From: Bradyrhizobium lablabi
GTDB taxonomy: Bacteria > Pseudomonadota > Alphaproteobacteria > Rhizobiales > Xanthobacteraceae
Reading direction: 5' to 3'
Assembly: GCF_018131005.1 (NCBI RefSeq)
Contig: NZ_JAFCJK010000001.1
Location: forward strand, 372,001-436,000
DNA: 64,000 nucleotides
In this document: piece after piece, positions 8,458-16,410 of the stretch
Numbering within the stretch: position 1 is the stretch's first letter
Layout: each line of letters opens with the position of its first letter
Translations under genes and position numbers: made by a program
Notes under the pieces: generated by a model
What the model was told of the DNA's origin: nothing
Databases searched by the model: none
The model's input: the letters and a program-made list of their open reading frames with translations, nothing else

Positions 8458-9159
8458 ATGGACATGCCAAAATACAAGATCGCCCTGATCGTCGGCGCCG
8501 GCGAGGGCCTCAGCGCGTCGCTCGCGCGGCTATTTTCACGGGAGGGAATTCGCGTGGCGCTGGCCGCCCGCAGCGTCGAGAAGCTGGGCGCGCTCTGCAC
8601 CGAAACCGGTGCGCGCGCCTATGCCTGCGACACGACCAAGGCCGGCGACGTCGAGCGGCTGTTCGGCCTGGTGGAACGCGAAATCGGGACGCCTGACCTC
8701 GTGGTCTACAATGCCAGCGGCCGCTCCCGCGGGCCGTTTGTCGAGCTGGTGCCGGCGGAAGTCGAGCAGGCGATCGCGGTCAGTGCCTTCGGCGGCTTTC
8801 TGGTGGCGCAACAGGCGGCAAAGCGCATGCTGCCGAACAAAAGGGGCGCGATCCTGTTCACCGGCGCCTCCGCCAGCGTGAAGGGCTATGCGCAGTCGGC
8901 GCCGTTCGCGATGGGCAAGTTTGCGCTGCGCGGTCTGGCGCAAAGCATGGCGCGCGAATTGTCGCCGCAGGGAATCCATGTCGCGCATTTCGTGATCGAC
9001 GGCGGCATCCGCAGCCAGACCCGCACCGAACCCGCCGACCGCCCGGACTCGATGCTCGATCCCGACGCCATTGCGCAGAGCTACTGGAACGTGCTGCAAC
9101 AACCGCGCAGCGCCTGGAGCTGGGAGCTTGAATTGCGGCCATGGGTAGAGAAGTTTTGA
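8458..9159 (+). CDS. SDR-family oxidoreductase with atypical active site
   Basis: A 233-residue short-chain dehydrogenase/reductase. The cofactor motif is IVGAGEGLSASLARLF; VVYNASGR stands in for NNAG; the active-site serine is in ILFTGASASVKG. The expected YxxxK reads FAMGK (in SAPFAMGKFALRG), so the catalytic tyrosine is replaced by phenylalanine while the lysine remains. Members with this substitution may have altered or lost dehydrogenase activity. The start at 8458 follows AAAGGACAATCC. The gene is divergent from the AidB-like gene and 158 bases upstream of an enoyl-CoA hydratase, which suggests a fatty-acid or related acyl pathway. Confidence 0.87.
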   Translation: MDMPKYKIALIVGAGEGLSASLARLFSREGIRVALAARSVEKLGALCTETGARAYACDTTKAGDVERLFGLVEREIGTPDLVVYNASGRSRGPFVELVPAEVEQAIAVSAFGGFLVAQQAAKRMLPNKRGAILFTGASASVKGYAQSAPFAMGKFALRGLAQSMARELSPQGIHVAHFVIDGGIRSQTRTEPADRPDSMLDPDAIAQSYWNVLQQPRSAWSWELELRPWVEKF

Positions 9160-9213
9160 GATGACCAACATCATGCAACTGGCGTAGGATGGGGTACTTC
9201 CGTCGGCCGCATT

Positions 9214-9298
9214 CGTCATTGCGAGCGGAGCGAAGCAATCGATGTCATCACAAGCGGCAGGATGGATTGCTTCGTCGCTATCGCTCCTCGCAATGACG
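9214..9298. repeat. Palindromic intergenic repeat, family 1, copy 2
   Basis: Ends are cgtcattgcgagcg and, at the other side, ctcgcaatgacg; inner parts aagcaatc and gattgctt also pair. This is the same family as 4916-4996 and is closer to the family consensus. It occupies the gap between the SDR and the enoyl-CoA hydratase and would lie in any shared transcript as a stem-loop. Confidence 0.8.
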
Positions 9299-9317
9299 AT
9301 GAACAAAATGAGCCAAC

Positions 9318-10154
9318 ATGACCAGCGACACCATCATCGACACCGGCACCGAGGAGCTGCTCTGCGTGATCCGCGACCGGGTCGCCATCATCACGCTGAA
9401 CCGTCCTGAAGCGCGCAACGCGCTGTCGGATCATTTGACCCCGGCACTGCGTACGATGATCCGGACCTGCGGCGAGAACACGGAGGTAGGCGCACTCCTC
9501 ATCACGGGGGCCGGTCAGGCGTTCTGTGCCGGCGGCAACGTCAAGGGAATGGGCGCGCACCGCGACAAGAAAAAGCTCGAAATGTCCTATGAGGACAAGG
9601 TGGCCGATTTGCAGGAGCGCCAGCGTCTGCTCACCGGCGCGCTCGCCTCGGTGCGCAAGCCGACCATTGCCGCGCTGCCCGGCCCCGCGGTCGGCGCAGG
9701 CCTGGCGCTCGCGATGGCCTGTGATATCCGCATCGCCGCCCGGTCAGCCTTCGTCTCGACCGGCTACCTTCGCGTCGCACTGAGCGGCGACTATGGTATC
9801 GCCTGGCTGCTCACGCGTCTCGTCGGCACCGCCCGCGCTCGCGAGTTGATGTTCACTTCCGAGAAGGTCGACGCCGCGAGATGCGAGCAAATCGGCCTCG
9901 TCAATCGAGTCGTGCCGGACGAGGCGCTGCAGGACGAAGCCTTCGCGCTCGCCGAATCGTTGGCCGAGGGCCCGGCGCTGGCGCTGCGCTATATGAAGAA
10001 CAACCTCGATGAGGCGCTTTTGCTCGACTTCGCGACTGCGCGAGATCATGAGGCCGAACGGCTGGTCCGACTGACCACGACGGCCGACCACAAGGAAGCG
10101 GTGCAAGCCTTCATCGAAAAGAGGAAGCCGGTGTTTCGGGGCAACGACAATTGA
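9318..10154 (+). CDS. Enoyl-CoA hydratase/isomerase family protein
   Basis: A 278-residue crotonase-fold protein. VAIITLNRPEARNALS is the N-terminal signature. AFCAGGNVKGMG is the first oxyanion-hole segment and LPGPAVGAGLALAMACDIRIA the second. By alignment from memory with rat mitochondrial hydratase, the first catalytic Glu falls on Gly in FVSTGYLRVAL, while the second Glu is kept in ARARELMFTSE. That pattern fits a hydratase-like or isomerase-like enzyme whose exact reaction is uncertain. The ATG at 9318 gives the normal length. It probably follows the SDR in an operon and is convergent with the GNAT gene. Confidence 0.88.
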   Translation: MTSDTIIDTGTEELLCVIRDRVAIITLNRPEARNALSDHLTPALRTMIRTCGENTEVGALLITGAGQAFCAGGNVKGMGAHRDKKKLEMSYEDKVADLQERQRLLTGALASVRKPTIAALPGPAVGAGLALAMACDIRIAARSAFVSTGYLRVALSGDYGIAWLLTRLVGTARARELMFTSEKVDAARCEQIGLVNRVVPDEALQDEAFALAESLAEGPALALRYMKNNLDEALLLDFATARDHEAERLVRLTTTADHKEAVQAFIEKRKPVFRGNDN

Positions 10155-10198
10155 CGATCGATTTCCGCCCGATCAGGGATACTGATCAATTCGATGAA

Positions 10199-10235
10199 GA
10201 AAAAAGCCCGGTTCTGGAGGGGCCAGAACCGGGCT
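10199..10235 (-). terminator. Rho-independent terminator of the GNAT gene
   Basis: Arms agcccggttctgg (10205-10217) and ccagaaccgggct (10223-10235) pair perfectly around a five-base loop. On the minus strand the stem is followed by a run of T (plus-strand aaaaaa). It lies just beyond the stop of the minus-strand acetyltransferase. Confidence 0.9.
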
Positions 10236-10241
10236 GAGTGG

Positions 10242-10865
10242 TCAAACCGCAAGCGAGGACATCGCGGCCATGCGGGACGCGGCGGCAAGCCGCCAGCTGG
10301 CGCAGGGAATGTCTTGCGGTTCGACGTGGATCTCTTTCACGAAGCGCACCAGCTTCCAGTCGTCGAAATTGCTCGTGAAGGCGTAACCGGACTTGCGGGC
10401 AAGCCCGATCATCGATTCGTTAGAGCGCAGCGTGTCGCCGAAGATGCGTTCGGCTCCAAAGGACGCCGCCCGGCATTCGAGGTTCTTTAACAGCGCCTTG
10501 CCGATGCCGTAGCCCTGCCACCGGTCGTCGATCGACAGTCCAAACTCGACGCTCGACGTGTCGGCGTGGAAAGCATAGCGGGCTTCGCCGACAATGGTCT
10601 CGAACCCATCCAACGTCATGGTTGCGACCACCGTGAACCGGTCAGCCTCGCCGACGTGAATGAAGCGCTCAAGCTCCGCCTTCGGTAGCTCGCTCATGGC
10701 ACCCAGAAAGCGGTTGTAGCGGGAGCGCGATGAAAGCGAACGGATGTAGTTCTGCAGCTCCTCGCGGTCGCGCGGCTCGACAAAGCGGACGTTCACCGTG
10801 CTGCCGTTCTTTGCGCGCAACACGTCGGAATATTGCTTGAGGTCATCGGGGCGTAGCGCAGTCAT
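10242..10865 (-). CDS. GNAT-family N-acetyltransferase
   Basis: A 207-residue GNAT acetyltransferase that would transfer acetyl from acetyl-CoA to an amine. IDDRWQGYGIGKALLKNL is motif A, with the pyrophosphate-binding QGYGIG loop. The preceding strand is SSVEFGLSI. An N-terminal lead, VNVRFVEPRDREELQNYIRSLS, is typical of GNAT domains fused to acyl-CoA ligases or found alone beside stress genes. I chose the ATG at 10865 because GGAGAG lies just upstream. The C-terminal tail after VKEIHVEPQD has no clear family match. The substrate is unknown. A strong terminator follows. Confidence 0.85.
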   Translation of the reverse strand: MTALRPDDLKQYSDVLRAKNGSTVNVRFVEPRDREELQNYIRSLSSRSRYNRFLGAMSELPKAELERFIHVGEADRFTVVATMTLDGFETIVGEARYAFHADTSSVEFGLSIDDRWQGYGIGKALLKNLECRAASFGAERIFGDTLRSNESMIGLARKSGYAFTSNFDDWKLVRFVKEIHVEPQDIPCASWRLAAASRMAAMSSLAV

Positions 10866-10936
10866 GACACGCTCTCCACGGCTTCCAAATGGGCCGGCGC
10901 CCCTCTCTGGAGGCAGCGCCGGCAACGGCGGCCCGT
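10866..10936. other. Short gap with a GC-rich hairpin
   Basis: Between the DUF1127 gene and the GNAT gene (both minus strand) is the stem GCCGGCGC (10893-10900) with GCGCCGGC (10916-10923). It has no T-run and could attenuate or process a shared transcript. Confidence 0.4.
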
Positions 10937-11140
10937 TCAGGCCCGCCAGAAGGGCTTTTCGATCTCGGCAGCAATGTCGCTCCGGGACAGCCCAACGTCG
11001 TGGAGATCGCGCTCGGTCCACTGCGCCAGCTCACGGCGGCGCTCGTAGCGGTCCCACCAGACGTGCAATGTATCGCTGAGCTGGTTCAAGGCGCCATGAG
11101 CATGATGATTTGTCATCGATTCATGTGTAAAAATGGACAT
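10937..11140 (-). CDS. DUF1127 small protein
   Basis: A 67-residue protein whose last 40 residues match DUF1127 (YjiS-like): YERRRELAQWTERDLHDVGLSRSDIAAEI. The RRxLxxLxxxxLxDIGLxRxxI pattern is clear. DUF1127 proteins in alphaproteobacteria are small and arginine-rich, and some are linked to RNA turnover and phosphate or carbon metabolism. The N-terminal 25 residues (His-rich) are not conserved in the family, so an internal start at the second Met is possible. It is divergent from the LysR gene and upstream of the GNAT gene. Confidence 0.85.
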   Translation of the reverse strand: MSIFTHESMTNHHAHGALNQLSDTLHVWWDRYERRRELAQWTERDLHDVGLSRSDIAAEIEKPFWRA

Positions 11141-11222
11141 TTTCGGCTCCTGTCGGTAACCTGATGGCCGTAATATCGGTGCTATCCGAGCCGTTCACAA
11201 ACGACACTTTGTACCGTTTCGT

Positions 11223-11237
11223 ATGAATTAAATTCAT
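11223..11237. promoter_or_regulatory. 15-bp palindrome upstream of the LysR gene
   Basis: The perfect palindrome atgaattaaattcat (7+1+7) ends 23 bases before the LysR start. LysR regulators often bind AT-rich T-N11-A dyads upstream of their own gene, so this may be an autoregulatory site. The evidence is symmetry and position only. Confidence 0.35.
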
Positions 11238-11260
11238 GCATCTGGGAGAGTGGCAGGGAC

Positions 11261-12160
11261 ATGACCAGCCGGCTGCCTTCGCTGAACGGGCTGCGGGCGT
11301 TCGAGGCCGCCGCGCGGCACATGAGCTTTACGCTCGCCGCGTCTGAATTGAACGTCACGCAGACCGCGATCAGCCATCAGATCAAGCGCCTGGAGGAGGA
11401 ACTTGGTGTCCGCCTGTTCGTCCGCCAGAACCGCTCGTTGAGTCTGACACCGGAGGCCAGCGAATACCTCCCTGGGGTCCGCGCCGCCTTCAACGACCTG
11501 CGCCTTGCGACCGACCGCCTGCTGCGCAAGGACGACGACCACGTGCTCACCGTCTCGACGCTTGCCTCGCTGGCCGCCAAATGGCTGCTGCCACGACTCG
11601 CGGCATTCCAGGAGGCGCATCCTGGAATCGATGTCCGCATCACCACATCGGCCAACCTGGTTGATTTCCAGCGCGACAAGGTCGACGCCGCGATCCGCTA
11701 CGGCCGCGGCCAGTGGCCCGGGCTGCGTGCCGATTGGCTGATGGCCGATGAGCTGTTTCCGGTTTGCAGCCCATCGCTGTTGCAGGGAGCCAAGCCGCTG
11801 AAATGCCCGGAAGACCTCAGGGATCACGTACTCCTGCACACCAGCAACACCAATAGCGACGACTGGCGCCTGTGGCTGACCGCGGCGGGCCTGCCAAACG
11901 ACATTTCCAAGCAGCCCGGCGTCACTTTCGACCTGATCTTCGTGACGATCCAGGCCGCTATCGACGGGATCGGGGTCGCCATGGGCCGCACGTCCTACGT
12001 GAGGGACGACATCACCAAGGGCCGGCTCGTGGTTCCCTTCAAGATCACGCTGCCTGCAGATGCCGGCTTCTATCTCGTCTCTCCCCAGGGACAGCCGGAT
12101 CCACCCAAACTGGCGGCCTTCCGGGAATGGCTCGGCGCGTCAGCCCACGGCACGTCCTGA
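11261..12160 (+). CDS. LysR-family regulator (GcvA-like), candidate TcuR
   Basis: A 299-residue LysR-type transcription factor. An N-terminal winged HTH (about 1-65) has LNGLRAFEAAARHMSFTLAA and the recognition-helix region LNVTQTAISHQIKRLEEELG. The effector-binding domain (about 90-295) has WLLPRLAAFQEAHPGIDVRI and other features of the GcvA branch. ATG 11261 has GGCAGGGAC upstream. It precedes MFS symporter, flavoprotein and iron-sulfur genes in the same direction. Salmonella tcuR, a LysR gene, activates tcuABC in response to tricarballylate, so a similar role is inferred here from synteny. Confidence 0.88.
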   Translation: MTSRLPSLNGLRAFEAAARHMSFTLAASELNVTQTAISHQIKRLEEELGVRLFVRQNRSLSLTPEASEYLPGVRAAFNDLRLATDRLLRKDDDHVLTVSTLASLAAKWLLPRLAAFQEAHPGIDVRITTSANLVDFQRDKVDAAIRYGRGQWPGLRADWLMADELFPVCSPSLLQGAKPLKCPEDLRDHVLLHTSNTNSDDWRLWLTAAGLPNDISKQPGVTFDLIFVTIQAAIDGIGVAMGRTSYVRDDITKGRLVVPFKITLPADAGFYLVSPQGQPDPPKLAAFREWLGASAHGTS

Positions 12161-12262
12161 GACCTCCGCCTACGGCTTTTTTCCAACGCTGCCGCGCGTT
12201 TTCGGGGTTGGTCACACCGAGCAGGCGTGCCAAATTGTCGCAGCAGGCAGGGTAACTGCCTC

Positions 12263-12291
12263 GGCTGGCAAGGTTTTCGCCAGCCCTTTTT
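12263..12291 (+). terminator. Rho-independent terminator or attenuator between LysR and symporter genes
   Basis: Stem ggctggc (12263-12269) and gccagcc (12279-12285) is followed by cttttt. It lies about 100 bases after the LysR stop and only eight bases before the Shine-Dalgarno sequence of the symporter gene. It either ends the regulator transcript or attenuates read-through into the catabolic genes. Confidence 0.65.
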
Positions 12292-12313
12292 GTCATGGGG
12301 AGGAAAGGGCGTT

Positions 12314-13624
12314 ATGTCGCAGTCGCGTTCATCGCAAACACCGCAAATCAAGTCGCGCATCGGCGCGATCCTCCGCGCGACCAGCGGCAATTTCCTCGAG
12401 CAATTCGACTTCTTCCTGTTCGGCTTCTATGCGCAGGCGATCGCGAAGGCCTTCTTCCCCTCCGAGAACGAGACCGCGGCCCTGCTCAACGCCTTTGGCG
12501 TGTTCTGGCTCGGCGCCCTGATGCGCCCGGTCGGCGCGATCGTGCTCGGTGCCTATATCGACCGCATCGGCCGCCGCCAGGGCCTGATCGTGACGCTCTC
12601 GATCATGGCAGTCGGCACCGTCGTGATCGCGTTCTGCCCGACCTACGCGACCATCGGCGTTGCCGCCCCGATCATTGTCTTGATCGCCCGCCTGCTGCAG
12701 GGATTTTCCGCCGGCGTCGAGCTCGGAGGCGTTTCGGTTTATCTCGCGGAGATTGCCACGCCCGGCAATCGCGGCTTCTACACCTCGTTCCAGTCGGCCA
12801 GCCAGCAAGTCGCGATCTTCGTCGCCTCGATCCTCGGCTACATCCTGAGCCAAAGCATGCCCGCCGCAACGGTTGCAGCCTGGGGCTGGCGCATTCCGTT
12901 CTTCGTCGGATGCCTCATCATTCCCGTGATCTTCTTCCTGCGGCGAACCCTGGAAGAGACCCCGGCGTTCCTCGCCATGAAGCGGCATCCGTCCGCGAGC
13001 GAAGTCTTTGCTTCCGCGATGGCGAACTGGCGCATCGTCATTCTGGGCATGATGATCGCGGTGCTGACCACCACGACGTTCTATTTCGTCACCGTCTACA
13101 CGCCAACCTTCGGCAAGACCGTGTTGAAACTGTCGACACAGGACGCGCTGCTGGTCACGTTGCTCGTCGCCGTGACCAACTTCATCTGGAATCCGGTCGG
13201 CGGCGCGGTCTCCGATCGGCTCGGCCGCAAGCCGGTGTTGCTGGCAATCGCCGGCCTGTCCTTCGTGACGGCCTATCCGGCGTTGCATTGGCTCGTAAGC
13301 GCTCCGTCCTTCGGCAAGCTCTTGACGGTCGAAATGATGTTTTCGTTCTATTTCGGTGTCTACAGCGGCGCCATGCTCGGCTGCCTTGTCGAGATCGTGC
13401 CGGCGCATGTCCGCACCACGTGCTTCTCGTTGGCTTTTGCTCTGGCGGCCGGGCTGTTTGGCACCTTCACGCCATTCGTTTCGACCTGGCTGATCGACAG
13501 GACCGGCGACAAGGCTTCGCCCTGCTACTGGCTGATGTTCGGCGCGGCCCTCGGCATTATCGCCACGCTGACCGTCTATCGGGGTGGCCAGACCATCGAG
13601 CAGCGCGAGACGGTTGCGGCCTGA
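12314..13624 (+). CDS. tcuC: MFS tricarboxylate/proton symporter, TcuC/CitA-like
   Basis: A 436-residue major facilitator with about 12 membrane segments, close to the length of Salmonella TcuC (about 434). [20 protein letters not shown] matches the start of citrate- and tricarballylate-proton symporters of the metabolite:H+ symporter family. The loop-2/3 motif is [11 protein letters not shown] and its repeat [11 protein letters not shown] lies in the second half. [14 protein letters not shown] is the family signature. The start at 12314 has GGAGGAAAGG upstream. It would import a tricarboxylate with protons across the inner membrane for the two downstream enzymes. Citrate cannot be excluded as substrate. 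Confidence 0.85.
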   Translation: MSQSRSSQTPQIKSRIGAILRATSGNFLEQFDFFLFGFYAQAIAKAFFPSENETAALLNAFGVFWLGALMRPVGAIVLGAYIDRIGRRQGLIVTLSIMAVGTVVIAFCPTYATIGVAAPIIVLIARLLQGFSAGVELGGVSVYLAEIATPGNRGFYTSFQSASQQVAIFVASILGYILSQSMPAATVAAWGWRIPFFVGCLIIPVIFFLRRTLEETPAFLAMKRHPSASEVFASAMANWRIVILGMMIAVLTTTTFYFVTVYTPTFGKTVLKLSTQDALLVTLLVAVTNFIWNPVGGAVSDRLGRKPVLLAIAGLSFVTAYPALHWLVSAPSFGKLLTVEMMFSFYFGVYSGAMLGCLVEIVPAHVRTTCFSLAFALAAGLFGTFTPFVSTWLIDRTGDKASPCYWLMFGAALGIIATLTVYRGGQTIEQRETVAA

Positions 13625-13702
13625 TCTTCCCTGCCATGGTTGTGCGGGCCGTTCGCCCGCCCAACCATTTGCTTTCCGTGCAAACGACGATAACAAGAGC
13701 GC

Positions 13703-15103
13703 ATGGTCGATTTGACGCGCAGATTTGACGTGCTTGTGATCGGCGGCGGCAACGCCGCGCTTTGTGCGGCGATCAGCGCGAGGCGCGCCGGGGCAGCCGT
13801 ACTGGTGCTGGAGGGCGCACCAAAGTTCTATCGCGGCGGCAACACCCGCCATACCCGCAACATGCGCTGCGCCCATGACGCGGCGACCGAGATCCTCACC
13901 GGACCCTACACCGAGGAGGAATTCTGGCAGGACCTGCTGCTGGTGACAGGCGGCCAGACCGATGAGGAACTGGCCAGGTTCATGATCCATGAGTCGAAGG
14001 ACATCCTGAACTGGATTGTCGAACAGGGCGTGCGCTGGCAGCCCTCGCTCGGCGGCACGCTGAGCCTCGGCCGCACCAATTCGTTCTTCCTCGGCGGCGG
14101 GCGGGCGATGCTGAACGCGCTTTATCGCACAGCGGAGCAGCTCGGCGTCGACATCCTCTATGATGCCGAGGTCATTGATCTCAAGATCGACGATGGCATG
14201 TTCCTCTCCGCTGCGTTGAAGCAGCCGGTCGGTGGCCGGACCGAGGTGCGCGCCTCCACGCTGGTTGCGGCCGCCGGCGGCTTCGAGGCCAACATCGAAT
14301 GGCTGAAGGAGCATTGGGGCGAAGCCGCCGACAATTTCCTGATCCGCGGCACGCCCTATAACCGCGGTTCGATCCTGAAGATGCTGCTCGCCAAGGGCGT
14401 GCAGGAGATCGGCGATCCAACCCAGTGCCACGCCGTGGCGATCGACGCGCGGGCGCCGAAATTCGACGGCGGCATCATCACGCGGCACGACTCCGTCGTG
14501 TTCGGCGTTGTCGTCAACAAGCTCGCCCAGCGCTTCTATGACGAGGGCGAGGACATCTGGCCGAAGCGCTACGCGATCTGGGGCCGCCTGGTCGCGGCGC
14601 AGCCCGACCAGATCGCCTACATCATCTTCGACTCGACCGTGGTGACGAGCTTCATGCCGACGTTGTTTCCGCCGATCGCGGGCAGCACGATCGGCGAGCT
14701 TGCCGGCAAGCTCGAGCTCGACCCGGTGGCGCTCGAGACGACCATCGCCGACTTCAACGCAGCGGTGCGGCCCGGCACGTTCGACCACACCATCCTTGAC
14801 GACTGCCGCACCGAAGGCCTGACGCCGCCGAAGACGCATTGGGCGCGCAGGATCGAGACGCCGCCCTATCTCGCCTATCCGGTGCGGCCCGGCATCACCT
14901 TTACCTATCTCGGCACGCGCGTGAACAGGCAGGCGCGTATGTTGATGAAGGACGGCAAGCCTTCCGCCAACATGTTCGCCGCCGGCGAGATCATGGCCGG
15001 CAACGTGCTCGGCAAGGGCTACGCCGCCGGCATCGGCATGACCATCGGCAGTGTGTTCGGCCGCGTCGCCGGCCAGGAAGCTGCGAAGAATGCGCGGAAC
15101 TAG
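13703..15103 (+). CDS. tcuA: FAD-dependent tricarballylate dehydrogenase, TcuA-like
   Basis: A 466-residue flavoprotein of the fumarate reductase/succinate dehydrogenase family. The N-terminal dinucleotide motif is VLVIGGGNAALCAAISARRAG with the acidic end of strand 2 in VLVLEGAP. The C-terminal FAD-binding segment is FAAGEIMAGNVLGKGYAAGIGM. The stretch FYRGGNTRHTRNMRCAH fits TcuA proteins. TcuA oxidises tricarballylate to cis-aconitate, feeding the TCA cycle. It lies 78 bases after the symporter gene and 81 bases before the electron-acceptor subunit gene. A weak AAGAG sequence precedes the ATG. Confidence 0.88.
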   Translation: MVDLTRRFDVLVIGGGNAALCAAISARRAGAAVLVLEGAPKFYRGGNTRHTRNMRCAHDAATEILTGPYTEEEFWQDLLLVTGGQTDEELARFMIHESKDILNWIVEQGVRWQPSLGGTLSLGRTNSFFLGGGRAMLNALYRTAEQLGVDILYDAEVIDLKIDDGMFLSAALKQPVGGRTEVRASTLVAAAGGFEANIEWLKEHWGEAADNFLIRGTPYNRGSILKMLLAKGVQEIGDPTQCHAVAIDARAPKFDGGIITRHDSVVFGVVVNKLAQRFYDEGEDIWPKRYAIWGRLVAAQPDQIAYIIFDSTVVTSFMPTLFPPIAGSTIGELAGKLELDPVALETTIADFNAAVRPGTFDHTILDDCRTEGLTPPKTHWARRIETPPYLAYPVRPGITFTYLGTRVNRQARMLMKDGKPSANMFAAGEIMAGNVLGKGYAAGIGMTIGSVFGRVAGQEAAKNARN

Positions 15104-15184
15104 CACCGCGCGCCGGGGGACGCCTGGCCTGATCCAGTCACGGCTGGAAGGTAAGCGCCGCCCAAATAGTGGAAATTGATCGCA

Positions 15185-16288
15185 ATGCACGGAACGAGGA
15201 TCTTGCAGGAAGCCGACCGTCTGATGACGGTGTGCAACTCCTGCCGCTATTGCGAGGGGCTGTGCGCGGTGTTTCCCGCGATGGAGATGCGCCGCGCCTT
15301 CTCCGACGGTGACCTCAACTATCTCGCCAATCTCTGCCACGCTTGCGGCGCCTGCTACACCGATTGCCAGTTCTCGCCGCCGCACGAGTTCAATGTCGAT
15401 GTGCCGAAGACGCTCGCGACCGCGCGCGCCGAATCCTATGCCACCTATGCCTGGCCACATGCCTTTGCCGGCGCGTTTGCGCGCAACGGCCTTGTCATCA
15501 GTCTCGTCGCTGCGCTCAGCGTCGCGGCCTTCATCTTCGGCTTTGCCGCGATCAACGACCGTGACGTGCTCTACGGCATCCACACCGGACCCGGCGCGTT
15601 CTACAGGCTGATGCCGCACAACGCGATGGCGCTCCTGTTCGGCGCCGCCTTCCTCTACGCCATCGTTGCGCTGGTGATGAGCGTACGCGCGTTCTGGCGC
15701 GACATCGGCGAGCCCGTCGGCATGACGACCGACGCGAAGGCGCTTTTCCAGGCGATACGCGACGCTGGCGAGTTGCGCTATCTCGACGGCGGCGGCGTCG
15801 GTTGCTTCAACGAAGACGACCAGCCGACCGACCGACGCAAGCTGTATCATCATTTAACTTTTTACGGGTTTGTTCTTTGCTTCGCCGCAACCTGTGTCGG
15901 GACGCTCTATCATTATCTGTTCGCGCGCGAGGCGCCCTATGCGTGGTGGGACCTGCCCGTGGTGCTCGGCACGCTCGGCGGCATCGGGTTGCTGATCGGT
16001 CCCATCGGGCTACTCATCGAGAAATGGAAGCGCGATCCGGTGCTGGTCGACGAGCAACGGATGGGAATGGATACCGCGTTCATCGTGATGCTCTTTCTGA
16101 CCAGCATTACGGGCCTCGCACTGTTGCTGTGGCGCGAGACGGCCTCGATGGGCCCGCTGCTCGCGCTGCATCTCGGCGTGGTGTTTGCGCTGTTCATCAC
16201 CATGCCCTACGGCAAGTTCGTGCACGGCATCTATCGGTTCGTCGCGCTGGTCCGCTATGCGCGGGAACGGCAGATGATGGGAGAGTGA
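15185..16288 (+). CDS. tcuB: TcuB/CitB-like iron-sulfur and heme membrane protein
   Basis: A 367-residue electron carrier. The soluble N-terminal part has two cysteine clusters, CNSCRYCEGLC and CHACGACYTDC, typical of 4Fe-4S binding. The C-terminal part has about six hydrophobic segments with histidines suited to heme b. TcuB reoxidises the flavin of TcuA and passes electrons to the quinone pool. I chose ATG 15185; a TTG three codons upstream is possible, and GGAA ten bases upstream is the only ribosome-site candidate. It closes the regulator-symporter-dehydrogenase-TcuB series and is followed by a palindromic repeat. Confidence 0.88.
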   Translation: MHGTRILQEADRLMTVCNSCRYCEGLCAVFPAMEMRRAFSDGDLNYLANLCHACGACYTDCQFSPPHEFNVDVPKTLATARAESYATYAWPHAFAGAFARNGLVISLVAALSVAAFIFGFAAINDRDVLYGIHTGPGAFYRLMPHNAMALLFGAAFLYAIVALVMSVRAFWRDIGEPVGMTTDAKALFQAIRDAGELRYLDGGGVGCFNEDDQPTDRRKLYHHLTFYGFVLCFAATCVGTLYHYLFAREAPYAWWDLPVVLGTLGGIGLLIGPIGLLIEKWKRDPVLVDEQRMGMDTAFIVMLFLTSITGLALLLWRETASMGPLLALHLGVVFALFITMPYGKFVHGIYRFVALVRYARERQMMGE

Positions 16289-16297
16289 ATTTAGAAT

Positions 16298-16381
16298 GTA
16301 GGGTGGAGTAGCGAAGCGTAACCCACCTCTTTTTGCGGCTGTGCGCGATGGTGGGTTACGCCTTCGGCTAACCCACCCTAC
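16298..16381. repeat. Palindromic intergenic repeat, family 2
   Basis: Ends gtagggtgg and ccaccctac pair. The inner blocks gcgaagcgtaacccacc and ggtgggttacgccttcggc also pair, giving a long hairpin of the type common between genes in Bradyrhizobium. It separates the convergent TcuB and Rieske genes and could act as a bidirectional terminator. Confidence 0.75.
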
Positions 16382-16410
16382 ACTCTCCTCGCCATTGCGC
16401 CGGTGGAATT

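Noticed and set aside
10893..10923. GC-rich hairpin considered as a terminator between DUF1127 and GNAT genes
   Set aside because: No T-run on either strand; kept only as a note in the gap entry.
12329..15853. A 1,174-codon open frame on the minus strand opposite the symporter, TcuA and TcuB genes
   Set aside because: It runs antisense to three genes with clear family motifs. It is rich in Asp, Arg, Gly and His without domains, the usual shadow of GC-rich coding sequence.
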